Numbered from the stretch's first letter, positions 22,680-33,895 are shown. The stretch: 64,000 bases of DNA from Dendrophyllia cribrosa (GCA_024195265.1 JAJLRJ010000014.1:25042681-25106680); one strand, 5' to 3'. Made by a program: numbers and translations. The notes: a model not told the origin generated them from the letters alone.

Positions 22680-22994
22680 GCAATTTACTAACCTCGGAAC
22701 TACCAGAAAATTTTCGAATGTAAGGTCAATGTATTCTATTTATTTTACCGTCAAGAATAAAAATTGTTTTATTTATTTGTTAATATATTTATTTATTTAA
22801 TGTGTGCGAGGAATAATGCCATGGATGAAATTTATCATGATCAGATGTTACGATCATCAGTTAGAATTCTCACTGGACATCTAGAACATAAAAATTCAGT
22901 TGTAGACAAATCCTAGTTAATCGTTTAAATCATCAGAGATATAATGTTCTAAAACTCATTACTAATTCATGACGAGAACACAAAGCAAATTACT

Positions 22995-23175
22995 ACCGTG
23001 AAGGAGGTTTTTGCATAGATTTTGGCGAGGTTATTCCTTCATTTTCTCCGTATATAATGGTCAGTTTCATCAGGTATCCAAACACCTTGAAGTGGGTTAA
23101 AAAATCGGCTTTTCAACCCTTTTCTTGGTGTTTGGATATCCTGATGAAACACTCTTCCTCGTGTTTAAAATATTA
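22995..23175. mobile_element. Foldback MITE with catcaggtatccaaacacc ends
   Basis: tttcatcaggtatccaaaca is mirrored by tgtttggatatcctgatgaa about 60 bp on. Related copies lie at 59160-59340 and 62757-62945. It is missing from the paralogous segments at 26.5 and 30.2 kb. Confidence 0.65.
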
Positions 23176-23340
23176 CAGGAAATCCTTCACAAAATCAAAA
23201 TTTGTAGTATAATTACCCTAAATAAACATCGATTGAGGTGGAACGTGGCGCTGAGTCTTGTACATGTATGGGAAATTAACATGTAACTTATGTTTCCAGC
23301 TGGTGATCTAGGTAAAGATTCCGTTGTACTATTGACTTAC

Positions 23341-23412
23341 AGTTCTGTTAAACTTTTTAAGTTTAAAAATATTTTGTTGGATAGATGTTTAATAGCATTA
23401 TCATTCAAATAT
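23341..23412 (-). CDS. Ig-LRR gene, LRR exon 7
   Basis: 72 nt, acceptor cttgcag, donor gtaagtc. One LRR with NDNAIKHLSNKIFLNL. Phase 2/2. The proline of the LPxxxF motif is Ser here, so this copy has drifted more than the exons at 26954 and 30412, its closest relatives. Confidence 0.85.
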
Positions 23413-24054
23413 CTGCAAGAATGAAAAAAAAAATCATAAAAATGTAGTTTGGCATTTACGATGGGTTTGGAATAGCAAAAGAAGTGGAATAGAAAACGGG
23501 TAGCCACGAAATGAAGTAATCGAATTTCATTAAAATTATACTTTTATGATGTCTTAAAAACCGTTGAAAAATATTAATTAGCATATATAGAAATGGCGGA
23601 CTTTTTTACATGCTATGATTACCTATTCGACCGCTTGGCACGCAAATAAATTAATGCCCATTCCTTCTGCAGTCGTGAAAAAGTGACAGCAAACATTTGT
23701 CGACAATAAAGTAGATCCATTCAGCATGACAACTGACCACTTTCTTTCCACTCATGGCTTGATATGTCTCCGATTTTTATCTTTTGATTTCGTTTAAATG
23801 TTATGGGCACGTAAATTCAGAGGAAATGATATCTTTCGAAGTTGAAAATTTATCTATATGCGGAAAACAAACCAAACGGGTTATGAAATTTCCAGACATG
23901 GATTTAGATACCCGGCGCGATGCTCTTCTTCTTCTTTAGATTATTTCCTGATGGATATAAGGCAATTTTATGAAATATGTTCTTTTGGAAAATACTCGCT
24001 ATATTCTAAACGATTAAAAACGGTAATGATTAAAATCCTTTTTTTTTTTTCATA

Positions 24055-24077
24055 CATATATATATATATATATATAT
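24055..24077. repeat. (TA)n tract left of PLE palindrome 1
   Basis: About 11 TA units, then 54 bp of sequence before the palindrome arm starts at 24132. Confidence 0.85.
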
Positions 24078-24330
24078 AACTTAGCACAAGCATGTAAAAA
24101 AGTTCCACGATTGGAAATTTCTCGGTAAATTATACTCTAACACAAGAGAAAACACTTTTTTCTTAAAACACCTATATTTCGGCAGCGTACAGCTGCCTTC
24201 ATCAGGGTGAATGGCTGACAAGGCGTTACACGCGATAAAAACCGTTACAACCGTTATATGTGCGCGCTAATCAAAAAGATTTTTAAACTGCGCGCGCTAC
24301 AACAGCTAAATACAAATGCTGGTAAAACTG

Positions 24331-24930
24331 CTATTTTTGCGCGCGAAGTCCCCGATTTTGGCTATAAAAAAAATCGCTCTCATTCAGACCGTGGGGTCTG
24401 AGTGTCTTCAGTTTGTAAGCCCATTGACCCTCCTTATCCGTCAGATTTTCCGTTCTGTCCACTCTGTCTATTAACTGAACTGACATATCCTCCAGACCCC
24501 CATGACCCGCACTAAAAAAATGCCTGTACAAGATCTCATCGTCTAGCCTCTCTTCGAGCGTCATTCTACCATGCAAATTCAGTCGACTACGGTGGTTGTT
24601 AAATCTGAGTCGAAATTTGGTCGAAGTCGAACCCACATATTGCTTGCCACATGTTTTACAAGTAAGCAGATAAACCACATTCGTGCTATTACAGTTCAAA
24701 CTGTAATTTATGGTGTATGACTTGCCCGTGTTCGTACTCTCGAAAGTGTCCCCCATCTTGAGAAGCTTGTCCTTCCTACATATCCTGCAGTTCTTCGAGG
24801 CACATTGCTTGTTCCCGCTATCCCTGATTGTAATTTCTTGTTTAACTTTAGCGTGCACTAAATAGTCTTTAAGACTCTTGGGCCGACGAAAAGCCACCAT
24901 CGGCTGTTCCTTGATTGCTTTCTTGCATCT
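24331..24930 (-). pseudogene. PLE GIY-YIG endonuclease fragment, left arm
   Basis: The protein has FRRPKSLKDYLVHAKV, a CxxC-type cluster (ASKNCRICRKDK), then NVVYLLTCKTCGKQYVGS, which is the GIY-YIG core with its inner CxxC. After it come RLRFNNHRSRL and KEGQWAYKLKTLRPHGLNE. This is the C-terminal endonuclease of a Poseidon/Neptune-type PLE. The RT domain is missing. The frame extends past the arm into the spacer and is not a real start. Compared with the right arm it has a small indel near 24367 that changes the last residues. Confidence 0.85.
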
Positions 24931-25045
24931 CTCTGACGCATGTAGCACGGGGTGCAGATCTCTCAGGATGCATGTAGGGGGTGCAGGGGTCAGGACGTGA
25001 TCAGAGATCAGGGGTGCAGATCTCTCAGGACGCATGTAGCACCCC

Positions 25046-25687
25046 GTGCTACATGCGTCAGAGAGATGCAAGAAAGCAATCAAGGAACAGCCGATGGTGG
25101 CTTTTCGTCGGCCCAAGAGTCTTAAAGACTATTTAGTGCACGCTAAAGTTAAACAAGAAATTACAATCAGGGATAGCGGGAACAAGCAATGTGCCTCGAA
25201 GAACTGCAGGATATGTAGGAAGGACAAGCTTCTCAAGATGGGGGACACTTTCGAGAGTACGAACACGGGCAAGTCATACACCATAAATTACAGTTTGAAC
25301 TGTAATAGCACGAATGTGGTTTATCTGCTTACTTGTAAAACATGTGGCAAGCAATATGTGGGTTCGACTTCGACCAAATTTCGACTCAGATTTAACAACC
25401 ACCGTAGTCGACTGAATTTGCAAGGTAGAATGATGCCCGAAGAGAGGCTAGACGATGAGATCTTGTACAGGCATTTTTTTAGTGCGGGTCATGGGGGTCT
25501 GGAGGATATGTCAGTTCAGTTAATAGACAGAGTGGACAGAACGGAAAATCTGACGGATAAGGAGGGTCAATGGGCTTACAAACTGAAGACACTCAGACCC
25601 CACGGTCTGAATGAGAGCGATTTTATTATAGCCAAAATCGGGGACTTCGCGCGCAAAAATAGCAGTTTTACCAGCATTTGTATTTAG
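25046..25687 (+). pseudogene. PLE GIY-YIG endonuclease fragment, right arm
   Basis: Mirror copy of the left arm with the same VVYLLTCKTCGKQYVGS core; it differs by a few residues (for example QGRMMPEE against HGRMTLEE) and in the C-terminus because of the indel. 213 residues, no reverse transcriptase. The ATG at 25046 is incidental, since the arm begins inside the linker of the parental ORF. Confidence 0.85.
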
Positions 25688-25857
25688 CTGTTGTAGCGCG
25701 CGCAGTTTAAAAATCTTTTTGATTAGCGCGCACATATAACGGTTGTAACGGTTTTTATCGCGTGTAACGCCTTGTCAGCCATTCACCCTGATGAAGGCAG
25801 CTGTACGCTGCCGAAATATAGGTGTTTTAAGAAAAAAGTGTTTTCTCTTGTGTTAGA

Positions 25858-25900
<43 letters not shown>
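25858..25900. repeat. (TA)n tract right of PLE palindrome 1
   Basis: About 21 TA units joined directly to the palindrome arm end (gttagagta-tatata). Confidence 0.9.
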
Positions 25901-25901
<1 letters not shown>

Positions 25902-25937
25902 GTTTTTGCAATCTTTAATTTCTAAGCTTTTAGAAAA

Positions 25938-26003
25938 TAGTCCAGATTTGTCAGCTTAGCAAACACATCATGAGGAAGTTAAGTAATTTGTTTATTTTCC
26001 AAG
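25938..26003 (-). pseudogene. Dead LRR exon in cassette copy 2
   Basis: Homologous to the exon at 20400-20471: PHDVFAKLTNL is still readable. There is an in-frame TAA after ENKQIT, the acceptor AG is lost and the donor is gone. Because LRR exons are 72 nt and phase 2 on both sides, skipping it leaves the reading frame of the gene intact. Confidence 0.8.
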
Positions 26004-26260
26004 TGAAATTAAAAAAATTACATTACCAGGCGTGGCTCAGAGATAAATACTATGGCGAAAATTGTAATCGTTAACTTTTTACACAAGTTTATCAATTCAC
26101 AGAGCAGGCGCCGGCTGGTAAACACGTGGTCGTTTACATGTTAGAGGTTGGAATTTAAAGATGAAACATGCGAATGGAGGATAAGATAGTATTTTTGGGT
26201 GGATTTTTTTTATTCCTTATGGATGTTTTTTGGTAACTTTGGTGTTTTTTGATGTTAATT
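25938..26260. repeat. Cassette segment A, copy 2
   Basis: Collinear with 20400-20760 but more decayed at the exon. It joins segment B copy 2 with only about 25 bp between, which shows the original order of the cassette. Confidence 0.8.
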
Positions 26261-26559
26261 ACAGTCTAATAAGACGCAAGTAATACTCTGCAATTTACTT
26301 CATGAACCTCGGAACAAACAGCAAATTTTCCAATGTAAGGACAATGTATTCTATAAGTGTCAGTAATGAAAGTTTTTAAATTATTTGTTTATATATGTAT
26401 TTATTTAATGTGTGCGAGGAATGATGCCATGGATTATATTTATCATGATCAGATGTTGCGATCGTCAGTTGGACCTTTCTCTGAACATCTCGCACATAAA
26501 AAATTCAGTCATAGACAAATTGTAGTTAATCGTGTAAATCATCAGTGATATCATGAGCA

Positions 26560-26757
26560 ATTATAAATTATAAATTATAAATTATAAATTATAAATTATA
26601 AATTATAAATTATAAATTATAAATTATAAATTATAAATTATAAATTATAAATTATAAATTATAAATTGTAAATTGTAAATTGTAAATTGCAAATTGTAAA
26701 TTGTAAATTGTAAATTATAAATTATAAATTATAAATTATAAATTATAAATTGTGGAA
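26560..26757. repeat. (ATAAATT)n heptamer satellite
   Basis: About 28 units of a 7-bp repeat with a central patch of GTAAATT variants. It is absent from the two paralogous segments, so it expanded after the cassette duplication. Confidence 0.9.
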
Positions 26758-26953
26758 TTATAATTATAATTATAACTTGTGGAATTATTGACCCTCCCTC
26801 CTTTTATTTCCAATGCTGTGTCCTATGAAGTCATATTAAAAGCCGGACCGTCGTGGCGCTGAGTACTGTAGATACAGTATATGGGAAATTAACATGTAAC
26901 TTATGTTTCTAGCTTGTGATCTAGGTGAAACTTCCGTTGTACTTTTGACTTAC

Positions 26954-27025
26954 AGTACTTCTAAACTTTTCAAGTTTGAAAATACATTGTTGGGTAGATG
27001 TGTGATAGCATTATCAGTCAAATAT
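26954..27025 (-). CDS. Ig-LRR gene, LRR exon 6
   Basis: 72 nt, acceptor ctcgcag, donor gtaagtc. One LRR with TDNAITHLPNNVFSNL. Phase 2/2. Very close to the exon at 30412. Confidence 0.85.
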
Positions 27026-27630
27026 CTGCGAGAATGAAAAAACAAACATAAAAAGTAGTTTGACATTCTCGATGGGTTTAGAAATGTCAAAAAAAGTGGA
27101 ATATGAAAAATGGTAGCCACAATATGAAATAATCGAATTTTCTCAAAATTATAGTTTTATGAGCTCTTATAATACTGTTGAAAATGTTTGATTAGCATAT
27201 ATAGAAATAGTGGATTTTTTATGGGCACTTAAATGTAGAGGAATTGATGTCTTTTGAATGAAGATAACGGACCAGACGAGTTATGAAATTTCTAGACACG
27301 GAATTTTAGACAAAGGTCTTAGGTACCCAGCGCGATACTCATCTCCTTCTTTAGATCATTTCCTGTTGGGTAGAAGGCAATTTTGGGAAATATGTACTTT
27401 TGGAAATTACTCGCTATATTCTAAGCGATTAAAATCATTAAAATCATAAATCATTTTTTTAAATAAATACGTTTTTGTAATCTTCAATTATTAAGCTTTT
27501 AGAAAATATATAGTTTCCTGGCGTTGCTTTCGAGATTTTAGCCAATCATAGTTACAGTGCCATTAATAAAAATGTTTCGCGCCATATTCTCTGTCGGGAG
27601 ATTCAATCGTCCAATCACACCTGGTGTTTT

Positions 27631-27760
27631 ATCAGTGATCCACGTGGCCCCTAGGCTCGATTTTCAGCCGTTTGAGGGAAATCCTCCTCCCGAAGGAACG
27701 CGGGCGTACGAAACCGCTGGAAAATCGAACCTTCATGGCCCCACGCTACGACATAGTAAC
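27631..27760. mobile_element. MITE-like insertion, empty site known at 31.2 kb
   Basis: The paralogous segment near 31210 passes from tgtttt to aacatgtcaaatgtg without this sequence. The insert has short inverted ends (gtggcccctaggctcgattt and tcgaaccttcatggccccac are partly complementary) and an inner pair, cgattttcagc / gctggaaaatcg. Confidence 0.6.
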
Positions 27761-27930
27761 ATGTCAAATGTGTCTGTACTTTGTTGCTTCTGAATCACGC
27801 GCGTACACGAGGAATTATTTTGTCATGTTTTTAGAAAGTAGAGAAAAGTTATACGTAGAAGGTAGCAGGCACATGGAGTCCTTTAATCGGCGAAATGACT
27901 TCGATTAAATAATGCAAGTATCGTGCAACG

Positions 27931-28534
27931 GCACACACACAATTATTCATGCAACGCCGTAAAACTTGCCTGCATTCTTGTTGTTTATATTCCAAGTCAT
28001 TCAGTCCGACTGCGATATTTTTTTGTCTCTAAATGGATTTCTTAGTTTTATGTGTCAACTGGCTCGATCGCGATACTCTTGCTATTTTTTTCTTCCATTT
28101 TTTTTTTTCAAAACATTTCTGAGATGGAGGTGTTATTTGAAAAATTACAGGACGCAAAATATATTTTTTAAGCCTACTTTATCACGCAGTTCGAATGAAT
28201 GAAGTTCGGTATATTACATTCCCATGTATTGAAACATTCTTTCAGTTCTCAGACTTAGCAGGCCCACGAATAATCACTTGAAGGTTTTCAAAAAATACAA
28301 ATTTCATCTATTGCTAGCATGATCTAGAAGCCACAATTGACCATTGACTCTGGAATCACTGAGATCACCAGGGATGTATGGCAAAACCAGAAGTCTTACG
28401 CGCAAAGACATGCATTGATGTCTGCCGCTTTTGAAACAAAAAGGTAAAGGGATACGGTCCAGGTTTAAGCAGCCGTTAGAGGGGTAGGAGCGTTGCGTGA
28501 CGACACAAATAACTACAAGCCATGCCAATAGGAC
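27931..28534 (-). other. Intron sequence, nothing recognised
   Basis: A/T-rich intron of the LRR gene between cassettes; no exon, RNA gene or element ends seen up to the foldback at 28535. Confidence 0.4.
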
Positions 28535-28669
28535 AATCACATGACTTTTGGAGGGCATATAGTTTATTTGTGGCCCGAGTAGCATCATTTGCGCCCGAGC
28601 GGAGCGAGGGTGCAAATGATGCTACGAGGGACACAAATAAACTATATGCCCGACAAAAGTCATGTGATT
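28535..28669. mobile_element. 135-bp foldback MITE
   Basis: Almost perfect hairpin: aatcacatgactttt at the left is mirrored by aaaagtcatgtgatt at the right, and the stem continues through tatagtttatttgtg and tagcatcatttgc to a small GC-rich loop. Confidence 0.85.
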
Positions 28670-29459
28670 ATCATTATTATCAATACACAAGGCCAAATCG
28701 TACAAATTCATTTAATAAGAAAAAAATGTTTAACAGAGACAGGGCCGTAAATGCGTTTGCAGCCCGTCAAATTCAATATCGCCCGCCACTTACGCGTGTT
28801 TTCTCGAAGGCAGTTTCTTATTTGGCCTATATTATATTGATAATAAGTGCCTCTTACCTTCACCAATTTTGTTGTCACATTCATTTCACAAATCATAATA
28901 TTATTTTCAGGCGGCGACCTTGCCAGAATGTTCAGAGAGCACTTTGATGGCTTCTTCCCTTGTCCGTGAACCAATCAAGGGTTTGAAAGCTTGATTGATA
29001 GGGGTGTTCAGTCTCAACTGAAAGAACTGCTCCATGATTAAGCTGGTAAGATCTCAGTCTTTATTCCCAGATAATTTCGCTGGTATAATTTTTGGTGAAG
29101 GTTTGGTTTTGCTCCTCCTTCTCAGCAAAATGAAAATCTGAAAAAGCTTTTATTCGAGATGTTGGGAATGACAAGTTTCTATCCTGAAGATTCAGCAAAT
29201 CGCCAAAATTTGTGATAAACGCCAAATACGCTTGGGAATTAAAAGCGGTTGTAAGCACGCCAAAGATATGAGACTTCTTGCTTCTAGCAAAAAAGTTAGC
29301 AGAAAGAAAACCAAAACGAAACCTAAAAGTATGACTATGTTGAACAACAAAATTCAATTTATTCCTTTTAAGGATCAAGACAGGGGCGATAAATAGTTTA
29401 TCTGAAAGGAGGGATTTAATCGAGTATGTTACAATAATATAATTAAATGCATGACTATT
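28670..29459 (-). other. Intron sequence, nothing recognised
   Basis: No LRR exon, element end or RNA gene seen. Short ORFs on both strands have no family features. Confidence 0.4.
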
Positions 29460-30040
29460 AATTGACGACTTCAGTCGTTTTTACGAGTCTTTAGAGGTAA
29501 TTAAACTCATGTTGCTGAAAACATTTACATAAACGCTTCATATTTTTAGAATACTTATTTTCACTTACAGTCGTGATAGTTTGTTCAGCTTAGGAAACAC
29601 ATCCTCAGGTAAAAATGCAATAGCATTTGATTTCAAATCTCTAAGAAGTATCAAGAATAACGCAAACGTTACCACGTTACCTATTTTTAGGATAGCATTG
29701 TGGCAATCTAGCATTGAATCAGGTCCAAAAAGCAAATGTTACCTTTAGCAACCATCAGTAAAGTTCCCTTTAGCAATCTTCTAATACTCTCTATATTGCA
29801 AACGTCTAACGTTCTGTTATTTTTTGGTTTTCTCTTATTTTCGATTTTACAGTGCTATATAAAAGTAATGCAAAAGAATTTCGATGAAATTCGCTATTTT
29901 CGGGAGGTTTCGACGGAAATTATCCAGATTTTGGCCGAAAGGAAATTTTGACGGGCTTTCGTCGAAATGTTAGGAGAAATGTCTTCCTGTTCTTCGCAAT
30001 TTCGACGAAGGTTCGTCGACATTTCAAGGCTGTTAATTCC
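29460..30040. repeat. Cassette segment C, copy 1
   Basis: Collinear with 35120-35660, including cttcagtcgtttttacgagt, the LRR exon, and tttcgacgaaggttcgtcga in the intron. It lies directly beside segment B copy 3. Confidence 0.8.
29569..29640 (-). CDS. Ig-LRR gene, LRR exon 5
   Basis: 72 nt, acceptor cttag, donor gtaagtg. One LRR with KSNAIAFLPEDVFPKL. Phase 2/2. Paralogue of the exon at 35229. Confidence 0.85.
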
Positions 30041-30044
30041 GCTT

Positions 30045-31075
30045 CTGCAATTTACTAACGTCCGCGGAACTACCAGCAAATTTTCGAATGTAAGGACAAT
30101 GTATTCTATTACTGTCAAGAAAAAAAGTTGTTTTATTTATATGTTTATATACTTATTTAATGTGTGCAAGGAATGATGCCATGGATTAAAATTATCATGA
30201 TCGGATCAGTGTTGCGATCATCGGTTGCACCCTCCTTTTAATTGCAATACTGTGTGATATGAAGTCATATTAAAAGTACTGTGTGATATGAAGTCATATT
30301 AAAAGAACATTGTGGCGCTGAGTACTGTAGATATATGGGAAATTAACACGTACGTAACTTATGTTTCCAGCTTCTAGGTAAAGATTCCGTTGTTAAGTAC
30401 TTTTGACTTACAGTACTTCTAAACTTTTCAAGTTTGTAAATACATTGTTGGGTAGATGTGTAATAGCATTATCATTCAAATATCTGCGAGAATGAAACAA
30501 AATCATGAAAAAGTAGTTTGGCATTCACGATGGGTTTAGAAATGGCAAAGGAAGTGGGACATAAAAAGGGTAGCAACGATATAAATAATCGAATTTTCTT
30601 AAAATTATATTTGTATGATGTCTTATAATACTGCTGAACATAATTAATTAGCATATATAGAAATGGTGGATGACTTTTGCGTGCCGATGATTGCCTATTC
30701 AACCACCTGGCACGTAAATAAATTAATGTCCATTCCTTCTGTAACCGTGAAAAACTGAAAGCAAACATTTTGTCTTCAGTAAAGTAGATCCTGATTCAGC
30801 ATGACAACTGACCACTTTCTTACTACTCATGGCTTGATGTCTCCGATTTTTATCTTTTGATTTCGTTCAAATGTTATGGGCACTTTAATGTAGAGGAATT
30901 GACAAGTTATGAAATTTACAGACACGGATTTGTTTAAAAGACAACAGTCTTAGATACTCAGCGCTATGCTCATCTCCTTCTTTAGGTCATTTCCTGCTGG
31001 ATATGAGGCAATTTTGTGAAATATGAACTTTTGGAAATCACTCGCTATATTCTAAATGGTTAAAATCATTAAAAT
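30045..31075. repeat. Cassette segment B, copy 3
   Basis: Third copy of the segment at 22680 and 26285. It has a private 36-bp tandem duplication (tgtgtgatatgaagtcatat twice at about 30250-30302). Confidence 0.8.
30412..30483 (-). CDS. Ig-LRR gene, LRR exon 4
   Basis: 72 nt, acceptor ctcgcag, donor gtaagtc. One LRR with NDNAITHLPNNVFTNL. Phase 2/2. Confidence 0.85.
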
Positions 31076-31448
31076 CATTTTAATGATTAAATTCTTTTTT
31101 TTTAATAAGTACGTTTTAGTAAGCCAATAACAGTTACAGCGCCATTTGCAGAACTGTTTTGCGCCAAATTCTCTGTTGGGAGATTCAATCGTCAGATCAT
31201 ACCTAGTGTTTTCAAAATAACATGTCAAATGTGTTACTTCTGAATCACGCGCGTACACGAGGAAATATTTGTCATGTTTTTAGAAGGTAGAGAAAAGGTT
31301 ATACGCAGAAGGTAGCAAACACATAAAGTTCTTTAACCGGCGAAATGACTTCCCCTACCCTGTCGCCTTGAAAGAAAAAATCCCGGGAGGCCCACGTCCG
31401 GAATCACATAAATCACCTCTTCGATTGCCATGTCGCCAGCATGGTTGA

Positions 31449-31521
31449 CCAGATTTGGTGTAGTGGTTATCACGCCTAACTTGTATGCAGGAGGACGTGG
31501 GTTCAAATCCCACTCAGGGCA
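31449..31521 (+). pseudogene. tRNA-Thr(TGT)-like relic or SINE head
   Basis: Internal promoter boxes are kept (tgtagtggttatca and ggttcaaatcc). The T arm pairs perfectly (gtggg/cccac). The anticodon loop reads cttgtat, anticodon TGT. The 5' acceptor strand (ccagatt) does not pair with tcagggc, and the anticodon stem has mismatches, so it is not a working tRNA. It is followed by a short tail and (TA)n, which also fits a tRNA-derived SINE. Confidence 0.55.
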
Positions 31522-31550
31522 AATTTTCTTTCAAACATTTCTTCAGTTTA

Positions 31551-31571
31551 TATATATATATATATATATAA
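31551..31571. repeat. (TA)n tract left of PLE cluster 2
   Basis: About 10 TA units, joined directly to the 3' end of the first PLE copy (aatttgtgtttcg). Confidence 0.85.
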
Positions 31572-32763
31572 ATTTGTGTTTCGACTTTTCCGTAGTAGAG
31601 TGCTCAATACAAAAAGTAGAGCGTGATAAATATTTAAAAAAGGAAAAAGACTACACTTGTATCCCTACAAGCCTGTTTCGTGATTGCTCACTCTTCAGGG
31701 GATTTTATTAAAGAATAAACATAACCATCGCTTATATACAAAATTTGAATGCTTGGATGTTTAGTTGTTACATAGCAACGCTTTGTTACGGTGACCGCAA
31801 GAGGATACAAGTTCGTTACGTTTATTAAGTGATGATAGGTCGGGGCGGCAAATGATTAAGAATTTTTCCTTAAGACAGAGATTACATCTTTTGCTTGAGC
31901 TGCTATATGAGGAGCTATTAAAAATTACACGCCATGAGATAGAATGTTCGATGTTGTTGTCTTTAAGTGACCAGATGTGCTTGCTAAGTTCGGTGGAGTT
32001 TCTGTGTTTTGCGTGACGAAAAGATGAAGTATGGTTTCTATATCTTGCCTTGAAGTCGTTTTCCGTAAGTCCGATGTATGATTGAGAAGTGTTGTTGTCG
32101 GTTCGCGTGACGTTAGCTTGATAGATGACAGATGATTGAAGGCAGTTTCCGTTTAGAGGGCATAAGCTCTTTTGACGGCAGTTGCATGATTTGGTATGAG
32201 TAGTGTTATATGCGGTATTATCAGTGACTTTGGATGAATTTAGAACACGTTTGTTGTCATTGTCAATAATTTGTTTGGTGTTATTCATGCAGCTGTAACT
32301 GATCTTGACGGTGTTTCGATTGAAGATTTTACTGAGTTTGTTGTCTTTAGGAAAGTGTTTGTCTACTAAGGCAAGGAATCTGTGACCGATGTTTGTGCTG
32401 ACGTTTTTGCTGAACCGGGGGTTATACCAAAGGATGTTGTTACGTTGTCTGTTTCTGCGATTAGGGGTCGTGATCGGTTCGTAGTGTAGAGTGTAGCTGT
32501 ATCCACTTTCGTCTAGTGCTTTTTGGTATGGTGCCGTCACCGTAACAAAGCGTTGCTATGTAACAACTAAACATCCAAGCATTCAAATTTTGTATATAAG
32601 CGATGGTTATGTTTATTCTTTAATAAAATCCCCTGAAGAGTGAGCAATCACGAAACAGGCTTGTAGGGATACAAGTGTAGTCTTTTTCCTGTTTTAAATC
32701 ATTTATCACGCTCTACTTTATGTATTGAGCACTCTACTACGGAAAAGTCGAAACACAAATTTA
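31571..32763. mobile_element. PLE cluster 2, unit a: EN cassette between 225-bp inverted repeats
   Basis: 31571-31795 is the reverse complement of 32536-32763 apart from few changes. Between them lies a 740-bp endonuclease cassette on the minus strand. The simplest reading is a head-to-head pair: a longer copy (EN plus 3' UTR, minus) and a short copy (last codons plus 3' UTR, plus), joined at a shared gccgtcacc. The outer ends meet TA-rich DNA on both sides. Confidence 0.8.
31761..32540 (-). pseudogene. PLE GIY-YIG endonuclease fragment, unit a
   Basis: 259 residues, a second PLE family. A CNCRQKSLCPLNGNC cysteine cluster is followed by VIYQANVTRT and SYIGLTENDFKARYRNH (IY...YIG core with its Arg), then STELSKHIWSLK. 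The frame begins with GTG inside the junction, so the true start is missing. No RT domain. The ORF is otherwise open. Confidence 0.8.
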
Positions 32764-32780
32764 TTATATTATTTATATAT

Positions 32781-33748
32781 ATCGCTTATATACAAAATTT
32801 GAATGCTTGGATGTTTAGTTGTTACATAGCAACGCTTTGTTACGGTGACGGCACCATACCAAAAAGCACTAGACGAAAGTGGATACAGCTACACTGTACA
32901 CTACGAACCGATCACGACCCCTAATCGCAGAAACAGACAACGTAACAACATCCTTTGGTATAACCCCCCGTTCAGCAAAAACGTCAGCACAAACATCGGT
33001 CACAGATTCCTTGCCTTAGTAGACAAACACTTTCCTAAAGACAACAAACTCAGTAAAATCTTCAATCGAAACACCGTCAAGATCAGTTACAGCTGCATGA
33101 ATAACACCAAACAAATTATTGACAATGACAACAAACGTGTTCTAAATTCATCCAAAGTCACTGATAATACCGCATATAACACTACTCACACCAAATCATG
33201 CAACTGCCGTCAAAAGAGCTTATGCCCTCTAAACGGAAACTGCCTTCAATCATCTGTCATCTATCAAGCTAACGTCACGCGAACCGACAACAACACTTCT
33301 CAATCATACATCGGACTTACGGAAAACGACTTCAAGGCAAGATATAGAAACCATACTTCATCTTTTCGTCACGCAAAACACAGAAACTCCACCGAACTTA
33401 GCAAGCACATCTGGTCACTTAAAGACAACAACATCGAACATTCTATCTCATGGCGTGCAATTTTTAATAGCTCCTCATATAGCAGCTCAAGCAAAAGATG
33501 TAATCTCTGTCTTAAGAAAAAATTCTTAATCATTTGCCGCCCCGACCTATCATCACTTAATAAACGTAACGAACTTGTATCCTCTTGCCGTCACCGTAAC
33601 AAAGCGTTGCTATGTAACAACTAAACATCCAAGCATTCAAATTTTGTATATAAGCGATGGTTATGTTTATTCTTTAATAAAATCCCCTGAAGAGTGAGCA
33701 ATCACGAAACAGGCTTGTAGGGATACAAGTGTAGTCTTTTTCCTGTTT

Positions 33749-33752
<4 letters not shown>
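32781..33752. mobile_element. PLE cluster 2, unit b: same cassette inverted
   Basis: 32781-32849 (69 bp) is the reverse complement of 33590-33658. Between them the same 740-bp EN cassette sits on the plus strand, opposite to unit a, while the flanks keep the orientation they have in unit a. The left flank is shortened at atcgct, next to tatatat; the right flank runs into (TA)n. Confidence 0.8.
32845..33624 (+). pseudogene. PLE GIY-YIG endonuclease fragment, unit b
   Basis: Mirror of the frame at 31761-32540, differing at a handful of residues (for example RAIFNSS against RVIFNSS, LKKKFLI against LKEKFLI). Same SYIGLTENDF core, same cysteine cluster, no RT. Confidence 0.8.

Positions 33753-33800
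<48 letters not shown>
33752..33800. repeat. (TA)n tract
   Basis: About 24 TA units at the 3' end of unit b. Confidence 0.9.
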
Positions 33801-33805
<5 letters not shown>

Positions 33806-33836
33806 CACAAATGAACTAAAACCAGTCAAATAAAGA

Positions 33837-33895
33837 ATAAATAAACACAAAGTGAAAACCTTAAAAATTTTTAAGGTTTTTACTTTGTGTTTATT

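Larger units (their letters stand above)
22680..24030. repeat. Cassette segment B, copy 1
   Basis: Shares long collinear blocks with 26285-27475 and 30045-31075, including tgtgtgcgaggaat-atgccatgga and the LRR exon at 23341-23412. It carries a private MITE at 22995-23175. Confidence 0.8.
24132..25861. mobile_element. Penelope-like element palindrome 1 (head-to-head)
   Basis: Two nearly identical arms (24132-24956 and 25038-25861, about 825 bp) in inverted orientation around an 81-bp spacer. Each arm holds the C-terminal endonuclease half of a Penelope-like element. The 5'-truncated ends face each other; the 3' ends point outward to (TA)n (24055-24077 and 25858-25900). The spacer contains agatctctcaggatgcatg and a second copy with one change, suggesting template slippage where the two copies met. 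Confidence 0.85.
26285..27475. repeat. Cassette segment B, copy 2
   Basis: Collinear with 22680-24030 and 30045-31075. Contains the LRR exon at 26954-27025 and an (ATAAATT)n array private to this copy. A further tail (about 27540-27930) matches 31130-31360. Confidence 0.8.

Noticed and set aside
24331..25116. Treating the 261-residue ORF as a complete host GIY-YIG gene
   Set aside because: Its first residues come from the palindrome spacer and the mirrored arm; the rest is the C-terminal part of a PLE ORF.
26560..26757. Regular short repeats that might suggest a CRISPR-like array
   Set aside because: Contiguous 7-bp units without spacers, in a eukaryotic context: a simple satellite.
31449..31521. 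Functional tRNA-Thr gene
   Set aside because: The acceptor stem does not pair and the anticodon stem has mismatches, so I list it as a relic.
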